64,000 nt of DNA from Thiogranum sp963752745 (GCA_963752745.1 CAVWAK010000029.1:1-64000), one strand, 5' to 3'; positions 37,901 to 47,768 are shown, numbered from the stretch's first letter. Program-made: numbers and translations. The notes: generated from the sequence alone by a model not told the origin.

Positions 37901-38148
37901 CGGCGATCGTCACCGCCACCATCGCCATGGCGCACGCCCTGAACCTCACTGTGATCGCCGAAGGTGTGGAAACAGAACAGCAGTTACAGTTCCTTAAAGA
38001 CAACGGCTGTGAACAAATGCAGGGCTACTACTTCAGCCGCCCGGTACCTGCCGGGGAAGCAACCGAGCTGTTGCGTTCACGCCGTCGCCTGGCCATCAAC
38101 ACAGCGGATGAGCCAATACCCGGCGCCGTAGCCCTGTCCCTGACCTGA
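34963..38148 (+). CDS. MASE1-GAF-PAS-GGDEF-EAL signalling protein
   Basis: 1061 residues from TTG at 34963 (TAGGATG-like purine stretch upstream; no ATG in frame). MASE1 membrane sensor at about 1-285 (eight helices), coiled coil, GAF at about 330-485, PAS at about 490-605 (RVNPAFCRITGYSADEC), GGDEF at about 615-780 (RLGGDEFTVLLDD) and EAL at about 800-1045 (LEALVRWQHPEQG, DDFGTGYSSMAYLKR). Both active-site motifs look intact, so it may make and break c-di-GMP. The gene stands alone, divergent from the PhnD/kinase pair. Confidence 0.92.
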   Translation: MDRSKLALAWMLIATAYYLAAKLGLLLAFEQANTSPVWPPTGIAIAAVLFWGLRAWPGIFAGALAANLSTGLTLLPALGIATGNTLEAVAAGYVLLSFANSYPFRKVRHVVLFTAVVLTATAISATVGVGSLLMAGVVNQQAITTLWGTWWVGDVVGGLVLTPFLLTWAQRPDISLYARQKMEMLAFTVCTLLCAALVFGKWFYVGDDNYPLSFVFIPLLVWTAFRFRQHDTTVFILALTGISIYATLHGQGPFVRDSANESLLLLQSFMSVVVVTTLLLAAAVDERNLSYASLKNIRRKLEQHVAQRTRALQESNTALESEVEVRGHTEHALRTLLGASATHTDEAFFRMCVKDLSALYGTAFAFVGVFADDTKRSIRTLAVWAGGDFADNFTYDLEGTPCQDVLNLDMELIPCDAAQQYPQDEMLIQMGIDSYFGAPLVSPSNKLIGLVAVMDSKPMTLQHWIRPVLGIFANRLALEIERKTAEDELKLAASVFNENVEAIMIADRDTHILRVNPAFCRITGYSADECIGQPISLLKSGRQDRDFYVQFWQALIDDNVWQGEIWNRRKDGAIIPVWQTISVVRDAAGEIDHFISIFSDISEKKMSEERIYHLAHYDTLTGLPNRTSFQNEFEGALLHAERHGRRVALLFLDLDQFKLINDAAGHPAGDELLKQVALRLKETIRDEDIVARLGGDEFTVLLDDIKTAEDAGLVAEKILQQLATPFRLTDAELVATASIGISLYPNDGNDASTLLKNADTAMYRAKEKGRNNYQFFTSEMNTRALERLSLEGALRTALKRNEFLLHYQPQVDMQSGEIIGLEALVRWQHPEQGLIPPGVFIPVAEDSGLIVQLGEWVLKEACTQHGRWMNEGLPPVSISVNLSGRQFVRQDLLGTVQGIITDTGIEPRYLELELTESTIMEHVDDTIETLLALRKLGVNLSIDDFGTGYSSMAYLKRFTIDKLKIDQSFVRDLVIDSDDAAIVTATIAMAHALNLTVIAEGVETEQQLQFLKDNGCEQMQGYYFSRPVPAGEATELLRSRRRLAINTADEPIPGAVALSLT

Positions 38149-38156
38149 ACAAGCCC

Positions 38157-38232
38157 CCCGCAGGAGCGCCGCCCTCCGGCGCGGTTACTGCAGAGCCTCA
38201 TCGCGGTCAGGGGACCGCTCCTACAAGTGCGT
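38157..38232. repeat. REP-like element overlapping an ABC gene 3' end
   Basis: CAGGAGCGCC-GCCCTCCGGCGCGG and TCATCGCGGTCAGGGGACCGCTCCTACAAG form imperfect palindromes of the same family as the 32.4-kb and 40.0-kb elements. The second supplies the last codons and stop of the ABC exporter gene on the minus strand. Confidence 0.5.
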
Positions 38233-40013
38233 CGTGGAACTGTAGTGCTGCGAGGCGGGCGTATAAGCCGTTTTCCTCTACCAGTTCATCGTGACGACCA
38301 CTGGCGACGATACGCCCGTGATCGATCACCAGGATCTTGTCGACTTTACGCACGGTCGCGAGACGATGTGCGATAACGAGCGAGGTGCGCGCCTTGCATC
38401 AGTTGTTCGAGTGCATCCTGGACCAGGCGTTCGCTCCCGGCATCGAGGGAACTGGTGGCTTCATCAAGCAGCAGTACGGCCGGATCACGCAGTATGGCAC
38501 GGGCGATGGCAATGCGCTGACGTTGCCCACCGGACAGACGGATGCCGCGTTCACCGAGGAAGGTGTTGAAGCCCTGCGGTAACTGGTCGAGAAATTCCGT
38601 CGCGTGCGCGGCATCGGCGGCACGGCGTACGTCTTCATCGTTTACATCCGGAAGTCCGTAACGGATGTTCTCCCAGGCATCGGCGCCGAAGATGACCGGG
38701 TCCTGTGGCACCAGCGCCATACGCTGACGCAGCTGTTGCGGATCGGCTTCACGGATATCGACACCGTCGAAACGAATGCTGCCGGCGTCCGGATCATAAA
38801 AGCGCAACAGCAATTGCAGCACCGTTGACTTGCCGGCACCCGACGGACCCACCAGCGCAACCTTCTCACCGGGTTTTAACGTCAGTGACAACTCGCTGAG
38901 CGCCGGGCTATCGGGTCGCGAGGGATAACGGAAAGTGACATTGTCCAGCTGCACCTCGCCACGCGCGGGTTCGGGCAGTGCAACGGGAACAGCCGGCGGG
39001 GATATGCCGGGCTCGGTGTTTAGCAGTTCCAGTAACCGTTCAGCGGCGCCGGCGGCGCGCAACAGCTCACCGGCCACCTCGCTCAGCGCACCTACCGAAC
39101 CGGCGACCAGCAAGGCATAAAACACAAAGGCGGAAAGCTGCCCGCCACTGATGCGCCCGGCCAGTACATCATGGCCGCCCACCCACAACACGATACTGAC
39201 GGCGATAAATGTCAGCAGCATTACCATGGCCGTGAGCAGCGCGCTGATACGGGTACGGCTGATGGCTGCATCAAAGGCGGCTTCCACCTGTTCGCCATAA
39301 CGCAGGTGATCGATGCGTTCATGACAGAACGCCTGAACGGTGCGGATGCCGTACAACACTTCATCAACAAAGGCGCCGATGTCGGCAATCCGGTCCTGGC
39401 TGGTACGCGACAGGCTGCGCACCCGGTGCCCGAGCAGCCACAACGGTATTACCGCCAGTGGAACGCCAAGCAATACCAGCAACGCGAGCTTGCCACTGGT
39501 GATAGTCAGCATCACCAGCCCGCCACTGATCAGCAGTGCATTGCGCACCGCAATCGCCAGCGTCGAACCAACCACAACCTGCAGCAGTGAGGTATCGGTG
39601 GTCAGGCGCGAGATCACTTCACCGGTGCGCGTGACTTCAAAGAATGCCGGTTCCAGCTTGAGCACCTGGGCAAACACCGCCTTGCGGATATCGGCCACAA
39701 CGCGTTCACCGATCCAGGTGACCAGGTAGACCCGGGCCGCAACCGAGGCTGCCATTACCGTGACAACAACCAGGAACAGCAACAGTGCCTGGTTCAGTGC
39801 CGTACTCGAACCACTGCTGAGGCCGTGATCGACAACCCGTTGCAGGACAACACCAAAACCGAGCACCGCAGCGGCCGCAATCAGCAGCGCGACGACCGCG
39901 CCCAGCACGGCACTGCGGTAGGGACGCATAAAGGTGAACAGCTGCACCAGTACACTAAGGTCGCGGCTGGGTGGGCGCTGTTCGGTTATTGTATTCTGTT
40001 TGTTTCTGGGCAT
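38207..40013 (-). pseudogene. MsbA/ABCB-type ABC exporter, one frameshift near the 3' end
   Basis: About 601 residues from the ATG at 40013. A six-helix transmembrane domain (about 25-320) is followed by a nucleotide-binding domain: VGPSGAGKSTVL (Walker A), LSGGQRQRIAIARAIL (signature), VLLLDEATSSLD (Walker B). The frame breaks near 38394 right after EQLMQG; in the next frame TSLVIAHRLATVRKVDKILV (switch His) and the rest follow to 38207. Removing one base restores the gene. Substrate unknown; lipid or drug export is usual for the family. Confidence 0.85.
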
Positions 40014-40029
40014 GTTGTTGTGTTTGAGG

Positions 40030-40170
40030 TCCGTTATCGCGGCCATGAGGCCGCTCCTACAGGGTATGGCGCATCGCCCTTCGGCGCGTTTGGTAACCTA
40101 TGGCGTACTGTTCTTTGGCACGCTTGTTTGTGTACCGCGTATGAGCGCCGCCCTTCGGCGCGATTGCTGG
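40030..40170. repeat. REP-like palindromic DNA
   Basis: TTATCGCGGCCATGAGGCCGCTCCTACAG at 40033-40061 in two arms (GCGGCC/GGCCGC), followed by CGCATCGCCCTTCGGCGCG and a second GCCGCCCTTCGGCGCGA near 40146. This fills most of the gap between the ABC exporter and pldA; no gene is seen. Confidence 0.5.
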
Positions 40171-40330
40171 CTACGCTACCCCGGCCTGGCCGCTTGTCGC
40201 CGCATTTTTGTTCGGGCCGGAATCATATTGTGCGCCGTGCTTGATAAGTAAGCCAGCTGAAGCGACAGGTTTAGCCCGCTCTCCTTAACCCTGTAGTATG
40301 CTTGTCAGAACAACAAGCGGAGTTTTACGG

Positions 40331-41369
40331 ATGAGCCGAAACAAAGCCGCCCTGCACGCCTGCGGCAAGGTGCTGCTGCCCTGCTGCCTGCTGGCGTTTC
40401 ACACCAGCGGCGTGCTCGCGCAGACAGACGCTTTCAAGGAATGTGTGCTGGAATTGATGGAAAGCGCGGCCAGCGATATAACGGTCGGCGCTATCCGCGA
40501 GACCTGCATGGCTGCCGAAGAGCCTGTTGCCCCCGCTGCCACTGTCGAACCTGCAGCCGTTCCGGAAGTACCCAAATCGGCTATCGACCGCCGGCTGGCT
40601 ATGGAGGGTGCCACCGAGGTGGTCCCGTTCGTGATGACGCCCCACAAGCCCAATTACATTATCTATTCGTATAACTTCAAGGATTACGTGAATCCACGTA
40701 CCGATCCGCAACCGGATGAAAATGAACCCAATAAGCATTCAGAGGTGGATTTCCAGGTCAGTATCAAGTTTCCGGTGTGGAGAAACATGTTCAATACCAA
40801 GACCCATCTGTTTGCTGCCTACACCAACCGTTCTTTCTGGCAGGTGTTCGACCACAATGATTCTTCGCCTTTTCGTGAAACCGACCATGAGCCGGAGTTA
40901 TGGCTTTCGCATCGAACCCGCTGGAAAATGTTCGGCGTGACCAACCGGCTGATTCAGGCAGGGTTTCGTGCACCAGTCCAACGGGCGCAGCGGTGAAGTG
41001 TCGCGTAGCTGGAACCGCGTATACGCCAATATGATTTTCGAGCGCGGTAATTTTTATTTCGGCGTGAAGCCCTGGCTGCGTATCCAGGAAGACAGGGAGG
41101 ACGATGATAATCCGGATATCGAGGATTACCTTGGCTACTTCGAATTCCAGGGGATCTATAACCGCAACAAGAGCAACTACGGCCTGTTTTTCCGTAACAC
41201 ACTGAAGGACGGATACCGCGGCGCTGTTCAGCTTGACTGGGGTTTCCCGGTTCATGACCACTTGCGGGGTTACGTCCAGTACTTCTACGGCTACGGGGAA
41301 AGTCTGATCGATTACAACAACAAAGTGAATAAACTGGGCATCGGTATAAAACTGACTGACTGGCTGTAG
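40331..41369 (+). pseudogene. pldA: outer-membrane phospholipase A-like protein, one frameshift
   Basis: About 345 residues. Signal peptide (LLPCCLLAFHTSGVLAQT), a variable N-terminal region with Cys residues, then the PldA beta-barrel: PHKPNYIIYSYNF, KFPVWRN, YTNRSFWQVF. The frame changes at about 40964-40967; the next frame gives HQSNGRSGEVSRSWNR with catalytic His and Ser, and the barrel ends at TDWL-stop. One extra base explains it. PldA hydrolyses outer-membrane phospholipids when lipid asymmetry is lost. Confidence 0.87.
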
Positions 41370-41428
41370 AAGCGGAACAGCGCAAAACTGATCTATAGAT
41401 AAATTTTCCTGATATTTTGACCGGGAAG

Positions 41429-41463
41429 TTGTCCACAATTACTGTGGATAACTATGTGGATTA
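41429..41463. promoter_or_regulatory. cluster of DnaA-box-like sequences
   Basis: TTGTCCACA (41429-41437), the perfect reverse complement of TTATCCACA at 41443-41451 (TGTGGATAA), and a one-mismatch box TGTGGATTA (41455-41463). The first two face each other. AT-rich DNA follows (41495-41600, with ATTTTAT-CCTCA-ATAAAAT at 41519-41537). No replication genes are adjacent, so a regulatory or DnaA-titrating site is more likely than an origin. Confidence 0.4.
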
Positions 41464-41654
41464 AACCGGCCTGAGAGCGCGGGACCCTTAAAAACCAGAC
41501 ATTTCGTTTAACTTGCCTATTTTATCCTCAATAAAATGATTATTATATATTACAATTAGTTACATAACTTTTGTCGAGAAATAATAAAGCGACAGTCGTT
41601 TCATACAGACATTTGTTTACCGTTTGGTTACAGCTGTGAATAAGAAATTCTGTT

Positions 41655-42632
41655 ATGGAACTAAACGCACACAAGAATCAAGCTATTCTTTTGTCTATTC
41701 GCTCGAGATTACCCGCCCACCCTCGCGTATATTCGGGTCGCATGCCGTCTTCGCCAAACCGCATTCAGAGTGTGCTGCTTGATCCCCTGGGTTTCATCGG
41801 CAGTATTCTTTCCGGATTCCGGGCCAACCAGGGTTTCCTGCTGGCCGGTGCGGTAGCGTATTACACGCTGTTGTCGATCGTGCCTATGTTTGCACTGATA
41901 CTGGTGGTGCTGTCACAGGTGATCGAACCGCAACGCCTGCTGGATATCACGCAGGGTTACCTGGCCCTGGTCGCTCCCGGCAAGGCGCCGGCATTAGTCG
42001 CGCAGATAGAAGTCTTCATCGATAACTGGAAGCTGGTGGGTATGGTGGGCCTGGCGGTGATGCTGTTCTTCAGTTCGCTGGCGTTTACCGTGCTGGAAAA
42101 TGCCATGTGTGTGATCTTTCATCACCGCGTGACGATCCAGCGCCGCCATTTTCTGATGTCCGCCGTCCTGCCCTATATTTATATGCTGTTACTGGGCCTG
42201 GGTCTGCTGGTCGTCAGTGTGGTTAGCGGCAGTCTTGATGCCATGGAAAATAGCGGTATGGGCGTTGAGGTGTTCGGTCTGCGCTGGACGCTCAGCGGCC
42301 ATGGAACTACCTTCATGTATGTTGCGGGTGTGATCGGTGAGGTGTTGTTGCTGACATCACTCTACCTGGTGATGCCGGTGGGCCGGCTGGCCTGGCATCA
42401 TGCACTGATTGGCGGTGTCGCAGCTGCGTTGCTGTGGGAACTGACACGACATTTCCTGATCTGGTATTTCTCGACGTTGTCGTTTGTGAATGTCATCTAC
42501 GGAACACTGGCCACGGCAGTGGTCATTCTGCTTAGCCTGGAAGCCGCCGCGCTTATTCTTTTGCTCGGTGCGCAGGTGATTGCCAGTTACGAGCGGCTTG
42601 GTGTCGAGGATGACCAGGGGCTGCAGACTTGA
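41655..42632 (+). CDS. YihY/BrkB-family membrane protein
   Basis: Up to 325 residues; an ATG at 41742 gives 296 and fits the family better. Six helices. Conserved FLLAGAVAYYTLLSIVPMFALIL, a central SSLAFTVLENAMCVIF region and PVGRLAWHHALIGGVAAALLWELTRHFLIWYF. The family was once annotated as RNase BN, wrongly; its function is not established. It is followed 45 nt later by an RND exporter gene. Confidence 0.87.
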   Translation: MELNAHKNQAILLSIRSRLPAHPRVYSGRMPSSPNRIQSVLLDPLGFIGSILSGFRANQGFLLAGAVAYYTLLSIVPMFALILVVLSQVIEPQRLLDITQGYLALVAPGKAPALVAQIEVFIDNWKLVGMVGLAVMLFFSSLAFTVLENAMCVIFHHRVTIQRRHFLMSAVLPYIYMLLLGLGLLVVSVVSGSLDAMENSGMGVEVFGLRWTLSGHGTTFMYVAGVIGEVLLLTSLYLVMPVGRLAWHHALIGGVAAALLWELTRHFLIWYFSTLSFVNVIYGTLATAVVILLSLEAAALILLLGAQVIASYERLGVEDDQGLQT

Positions 42633-42677
42633 CCGGTACTGTTACCATCACACTGATAACAGAGTGATGGCACGCGA

Positions 42678-44999
42678 ATGAAGCATCCCCTGCTGGAGTC
42701 CTATGTTGGCTGGCTGGAGCGCGCACGCTGGCTGGTTGTCGCCGGTGTCGTTGTGATTGCGCTGGCTGCCGCCCTGGGGATACGCCTGCTGACTTTCGAC
42801 GCCAGCTACGAAGCCTTTTTCTCCGAACGCAACCCGCAGCTTTCCGCACACCACGCTTTTCAGCGGATCTATTCGCGCAGCGATAATATTCTTGTCGTGC
42901 TGGCCCCGGCCAAAGGTGGCGTGTTTACCCGCGAAACGTTATCGGCCATCGAATGGCTGACCGAACGTGCCTGGCAGGTTCCCTGGTCGCGACGTGTCGA
43001 CTCAGTCACCAATTTCCAGTACACGGAAGCCGACGGCGATGACCTGTATGTTCACGACCTGGTGGAAAATGCCGGCACACTCAGTGATGCGGAGATCGCC
43101 GCGACCAGGCGCGTGGCACTGGAAGAGCCTCTGCTGGTGAATCGCCTGATCTCACCTGATGGCCTGGTCAGCGGAGTGAATATCACCCTGCAGATTGAAC
43201 AGGGCGACGCAGACAAAACCACCGAAACCATGAATTTCACCACTGCACTGCGCGATACGTTCAGGCAGCGTTACCCCGATATCGACGTCTATATGACCGG
43301 TGGTGTGGTCATGGACCACGCCTTCCCGCAGGCAACACTTGATGACATGGTCACGCTGGTGCCATTGGTCTATGTCGTAATCTTCCTGACCATGCTGCTG
43401 CTGTTGCAATCGGTGACCGGTACGCTGGCCACAGCACTGGTACTGGTAATGGCAGCCAGTACCGGCATGGGCCTGGCCGGGTGGCTGGGCATTGCACTGA
43501 CCCCGCCCTCGGTGGGTGCGACGACCATTATCATGACGCTGGCGGTCGCCGACAGTATTCACATCCTTATTACGCTGACTCATGCGCTGGCGCGCGGCCT
43601 CGACCGCCGGGCAGCGGTACTGGAGAGTCTGCATGTCAATGTACAGCCAGTGACACTGACCAGCATCACCACTGCCATCGGCTTTCTGAGCATGAATTTT
43701 TCCGATGCACCGCCGTTCCACGATCTCGGCAATATCACCGCCATGGGTGTACTGGCTGCCTGGTTCTATTCCCTGACCCTGTTGCCGGCGATATTGCTGA
43801 TGCTGCCCCTGAAAGTACGCCGTGAGAAGATGCGCGGTGCATTCATGCAGGCACTCGGCGACTTTGTCGTGCATTATCGCCACGCGCTGCTATGGGGCAT
43901 GGGGATTATGATCCTGGCAGTCGGCGCATTTATCCCGCGTTTGGAGATCAACGACCAGTTCGTGCAATACTTCGACAGCTCCATGGAGTTCCGCCGCGAC
44001 ACCGATTTCACCACCACACATCTGACCGGCATCGCTCAACTGGATTATTCACTCAGCGCCGGCACACCCTCGGGCATCAACGAACCCGGCTACCTTCAGC
44101 ATCTGAAAGCCTTTTCCGACTGGTTCGAACAGCAACCGGAGACCGTGCACGTCAACAGCCTGCACCTGCTCCATGAACGCCTGAACATGAATCTGCACGG
44201 TGATGATCCCGCCTGGTACCGGCTGCCGGACTCACGCGAGCTGGCTGCCCAGTATCTGTTGCTCTACGAGTTTTCACTGCCCTACGGGCTTGATCTCAAC
44301 GATCAGATCAATGTCGCCAAATCGGCCACCCGCTTTACGGTGACGACGCACGATATTTCCACCCGTGAAATCAGGGCCCTCGAAGCACGCGCCGAAGACT
44401 GGATGCGTACCCACCTGCCCGCACACATGCAGACCCATGCCACCGGGCCGTCCATCATGTTTGCCTATATTTCAGAGCGCAACATTCGCACCATGATGTG
44501 GGGTACGGCATTAGCGGTGCTGTTAATCGTCACTACACTGACCATCGCCTTGCGCAGTCTCAAGCTGGGATTGTTAAGCCTGTTTCCCAACCTGATTCCC
44601 GCGGTACTGGCTTTTGGTACCTGGGCGCTTACCGTGGGCCAGGTGGGACTGGTGGTATCCGTGGTATTCGCCATGGCGCTGGGTATTATCGTCGACGATA
44701 CGGTGCATTATCTGAGCAAGTACCTCCACGCCAGGCGCGCGAAAGGCCTGTCGTCAGCCGATGCCGTGCGTTATGCCTTCAACACCGTGGGAACGGCGCT
44801 GTGGGTTACTTCTGTGATTCTCGCCGGTGGCTTTTCGCTGCTCGCGTTTTCACCGTTTCAGCTCAACCAGCACACTGGCCTTTTGATGGCTGTTACTATC
44901 GGCTATGCACTGGTGGCGGATTTTTTCTTTTTGCCACCTCTGCTGATGGCAATGGACAAAAACAAACGCCCGCCGAAGCCGGTTAAACAGGCGTCTTAG
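42678..44999 (+). CDS. RND-superfamily (MMPL-type) exporter
   Basis: 773 residues with the duplicated RND plan: one helix, a large periplasmic loop, five helices, then the same again. Sterol-sensing-like core segments are DDMVTLVPLVYVVIFLTMLLLL, VADSIHILITLTHAL, and in the second half MALGIIVDDTVHYLSKYL. The acidic/His residues there form the proton path. No membrane-fusion or outer-membrane partner is adjacent, as in the HpnN/MmpL branch that moves lipids. It lies between YihY and an APC permease, all on the same strand. Confidence 0.87.
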   Translation: MKHPLLESYVGWLERARWLVVAGVVVIALAAALGIRLLTFDASYEAFFSERNPQLSAHHAFQRIYSRSDNILVVLAPAKGGVFTRETLSAIEWLTERAWQVPWSRRVDSVTNFQYTEADGDDLYVHDLVENAGTLSDAEIAATRRVALEEPLLVNRLISPDGLVSGVNITLQIEQGDADKTTETMNFTTALRDTFRQRYPDIDVYMTGGVVMDHAFPQATLDDMVTLVPLVYVVIFLTMLLLLQSVTGTLATALVLVMAASTGMGLAGWLGIALTPPSVGATTIIMTLAVADSIHILITLTHALARGLDRRAAVLESLHVNVQPVTLTSITTAIGFLSMNFSDAPPFHDLGNITAMGVLAAWFYSLTLLPAILLMLPLKVRREKMRGAFMQALGDFVVHYRHALLWGMGIMILAVGAFIPRLEINDQFVQYFDSSMEFRRDTDFTTTHLTGIAQLDYSLSAGTPSGINEPGYLQHLKAFSDWFEQQPETVHVNSLHLLHERLNMNLHGDDPAWYRLPDSRELAAQYLLLYEFSLPYGLDLNDQINVAKSATRFTVTTHDISTREIRALEARAEDWMRTHLPAHMQTHATGPSIMFAYISERNIRTMMWGTALAVLLIVTTLTIALRSLKLGLLSLFPNLIPAVLAFGTWALTVGQVGLVVSVVFAMALGIIVDDTVHYLSKYLHARRAKGLSSADAVRYAFNTVGTALWVTSVILAGGFSLLAFSPFQLNQHTGLLMAVTIGYALVADFFFLPPLLMAMDKNKRPPKPVKQAS

Positions 45000-45023
45000 G
45001 TATCACCTGAACTGCGGAGCAAC

Positions 45024-46238
45024 ATGCATCAACCCGCCCAGCTAAAACGCGGCCTGTCGCTCTGGCTCCTCGTCTTCTACGGTCTGGGCAACATTCTCGG
45101 TGCCGGCATCTACGTGCTGGTCGGCAAGGTAGCGGGAAGCGCAGGCCTGTTCGCACCCATCGCCTTTTTCGTGGCATCGCTGGTGGCTGCGTTTACGGCC
45201 CTGACTTACGCAGAACTGGTGGCACGTTACCCCCTCAGTGCAGGCGAGGCGGTTTACGTGCAAAAAGGACTGCGGCTGCCGGCGTTGTCGGTTGTGGTTG
45301 GACTGTTGATTGTGTTGATGGGTTCGGTATCGGCGGCCACTATCGCCCGCGGATTTATCGGTTACCTCGATATCCTGATCGAATTGCCTGACGCCGTAGC
45401 CATGACACTACTGGTGTTTGTACTCGGTGCAACAGCCATCTGGGGAATTATCGAATCGGTAACCATCGCGGCATTGGTCACTTTGATCGAACTCCTGGGT
45501 CTGGGCCTGGTGCTGGCGGTAGCCGGCGACAATCTGTTCACTATCCCTGACCGGCTGCCGGAGCTGCTTCCGCCGATGGACCCGGTAATCTGGCAAGGCA
45601 TTATGCTGGGTGCGTTCCTCGCGTTTTATGCCTTCGTTGGTTTTGAAGACATGGTCAATGTGGCCGAAGAGGTCAGAAACCCGGTGCGCAATGTCCCCCT
45701 GGCCATCCTGCTCGCACTCGGGATCACAACACTCCTGTATGCTGCGGTCAGTCTTGCTGCCATTCTGACGGTGGCGCCGGAACAGCTTGCGGCCAGTAAC
45801 GCGCCACTGGCAACGGTCTACCAACAGGCCACCGGCAGCAAACCCGTGGTCCTCAGTATCATCAGCATCTTTGCGGTGGTGAATGGCGCACTCATCCAGA
45901 TCATCATGAGCTCACGCATTCTTTACGGCATGAGCCGGCAGGGCTGGCTCCCTGCCCTGTTTGGCCGGGTCTGGAGCAAAACACAAACACCGGTGGCTGC
46001 CACCATCGCGGCTGCCGGTACGGTGCTGGTGCTGGCGCTCTGGCTGCCACTCGTGACACTGGCCAGGTCGACGAGTTTTCTGGTACTGATTGTCTTCACC
46101 CTTATGAATCTGTCGTTACTGCGCATCAAGTTGCGTGATCCCCACCCCGAAGGCATACGCGTGGTTCCCCGATGGATACCGGCGGGCGGCATCATCGCGA
46201 GTCTTGGCTTGCTGCTGTTTCAGCTATACGCCGGCTAG
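45024..46238 (+). CDS. APC-family amino-acid permease
   Basis: 404 residues, about 12 helices. The first helix has GLGNILGAGIYVLVGKVAG, the substrate-binding glycine loop of the APC fold. FLAFYAFVGFEDMVNVAEEVRNP is the typical helix 6-7 region. An amino acid or amine is the likely substrate. It ends with a 4-nt overlap of the convergent glutamate dehydrogenase gene. Confidence 0.87.
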   Translation: MHQPAQLKRGLSLWLLVFYGLGNILGAGIYVLVGKVAGSAGLFAPIAFFVASLVAAFTALTYAELVARYPLSAGEAVYVQKGLRLPALSVVVGLLIVLMGSVSAATIARGFIGYLDILIELPDAVAMTLLVFVLGATAIWGIIESVTIAALVTLIELLGLGLVLAVAGDNLFTIPDRLPELLPPMDPVIWQGIMLGAFLAFYAFVGFEDMVNVAEEVRNPVRNVPLAILLALGITTLLYAAVSLAAILTVAPEQLAASNAPLATVYQQATGSKPVVLSIISIFAVVNGALIQIIMSSRILYGMSRQGWLPALFGRVWSKTQTPVAATIAAAGTVLVLALWLPLVTLARSTSFLVLIVFTLMNLSLLRIKLRDPHPEGIRVVPRWIPAGGIIASLGLLLFQLYAG

Positions 46239-47590
46239 GGCCAGATACCGCGTAACAGCGTGGCTTCTGTCACACGTTCGATGGCGATAGCCAGGGCTAT
46301 GGTACGAAAATCCGGTATGTCCTCGCTCGCAGTGTCCGCTGTTTCTGCATCTTCGGGTGATTGTTCGCCGACTACATACGATTGCCAGCGGTTAAAGACG
46401 GTGTCCACCGCCATGCTCATTCTGGACTGGAGCTTTGCATCGACCTGTTCAGCATCCCACTGCTCGTTTGCCTGGTTTTGCACCCACTCGTAGTAGCTCA
46501 CGGTGACGCCACCGGCATTGGCAACAATGTCCGGCAAGACGTAAATGCCCCGCTTTTTCAGCACCTCGTCGGCGGCCGGTGTGGTCGGATTATTAGCACC
46601 TTCAACGATCAAACCGGCTTTGATATTGCCCGCGTTACCGGCATGGATCTGGTAACCCAGCGCGGCTGGCATCAGGATGTCGCATTCGAGTTCGAGTAAC
46701 TCTGCGTTGGTGATTGTCATCGTGTCCGGCATGCCGACTACCGTGCCATGTTCCGACTTGAACGCCTCGACATCAGACGGGTCGAGTCCCGCCTCACGAT
46801 AGACGCCACCCTGGCTGTCACTGATGGCGATAATCCTGGCGCCATCGCGGAAAAATGCCTTTGCGGCCATTGCGCCGACATCGCCAAACCCCTGTATCGC
46901 CACGTGCGCCCCGGCGAGATCCTGCTGCCCCGGTATCAGTGCCTTGGACAAAAAACGCCTGGCCGCATACACACAGCCGTACCCTGTGGCTTCATGACGC
47001 CACCAGGACCCGCCCATGCCTATCGGTTTGCCGGTCACTACCGGGCGGTTGTTATGGTTGGGATGAAGTACATCATAGGTGTCGAAGATCCAGGCCATGG
47101 TCTGTTCGTTGGTGTACAGGTCGGGCGCCGGAATATCGGTGTAGGGTCCGATCACGTCAGCCATCTCGGCGGTAAAGCGCCGGGTAATGCGCCTGAGTTC
47201 ACGTTCACTGAGATGTTTTACATCACACACCACACCGCCCTTGGCACCGCCGAAGGGAATATTCACCAGCGCGCATTTCCAGGTCATCAGCTTCGCCAGC
47301 GATATCACCTCTTCCATGGTGACATCGGGGTGGTAACGTATGCCGCCCTTGCCGGGTCCGAAAACGCGATTGTGAACTACGCGATACGCCTGGAAGGTTT
47401 CCACCGATCCGTCGTCCAGCTCGATGGGGAAATTTATAACGTTGATCCGCTTTGGTTGTTTGAGAAAATCGACCAGGCCTTTTTTCAGGTGCTGAATAAG
47501 GTGCGCGGCCTTCTCGAACTGTTGCTCGCTGATAACGACTGGATCGAAACTTTCCTCGTCTGCCTGGTTGTCGGTTTGCTTGTCTGACAT
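46235..47590 (-). CDS. Glu/Leu/Phe/Val-type dehydrogenase, probably glutamate dehydrogenase
   Basis: 451 residues, usual for small hexameric GDH. RVFGPGKGGIRYHPDV, NIPFGGAKGGVVCDVKHLSE with catalytic Lys, and the Rossmann segment VAIQGFGDVGAMAAKAF. IVEGANNPTTPAADEVLKKRG is also typical. It interconverts glutamate with 2-oxoglutarate and ammonium. The N-terminal extension is acidic. It sits convergent with an amino-acid permease, suggesting a link to amino-acid nitrogen use. Confidence 0.9.
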   Translation of the reverse strand: MSDKQTDNQADEESFDPVVISEQQFEKAAHLIQHLKKGLVDFLKQPKRINVINFPIELDDGSVETFQAYRVVHNRVFGPGKGGIRYHPDVTMEEVISLAKLMTWKCALVNIPFGGAKGGVVCDVKHLSERELRRITRRFTAEMADVIGPYTDIPAPDLYTNEQTMAWIFDTYDVLHPNHNNRPVVTGKPIGMGGSWWRHEATGYGCVYAARRFLSKALIPGQQDLAGAHVAIQGFGDVGAMAAKAFFRDGARIIAISDSQGGVYREAGLDPSDVEAFKSEHGTVVGMPDTMTITNAELLELECDILMPAALGYQIHAGNAGNIKAGLIVEGANNPTTPAADEVLKKRGIYVLPDIVANAGGVTVSYYEWVQNQANEQWDAEQVDAKLQSRMSMAVDTVFNRWQSYVVGEQSPEDAETADTASEDIPDFRTIALAIAIERVTEATLLRGIWP

Positions 47591-47768
47591 CAGCCGCTGG
47601 CCCTCTCCTGTTCAGTATGAGCCCGATTATAGTGGAGTAACCTGTGGCCAGAGCACATTTTTCCCTAATATAGCCCGGCTGTCCCCGGCATCCGCTCCAC
47701 GCAACAACAAAGGGCCTGCCTGGTTGGTATACTTACAGCATACTTCGAGTCCCATGGCGAGGCAGATC

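Noticed and set aside
41429..41600. Chromosomal replication origin
   Set aside because: Three DnaA-box-like sites and AT-rich DNA are present, but there is no dnaA, dnaN, mnmG, parA/B or rpmH nearby and the box number is low. Kept only as a DnaA-box cluster.
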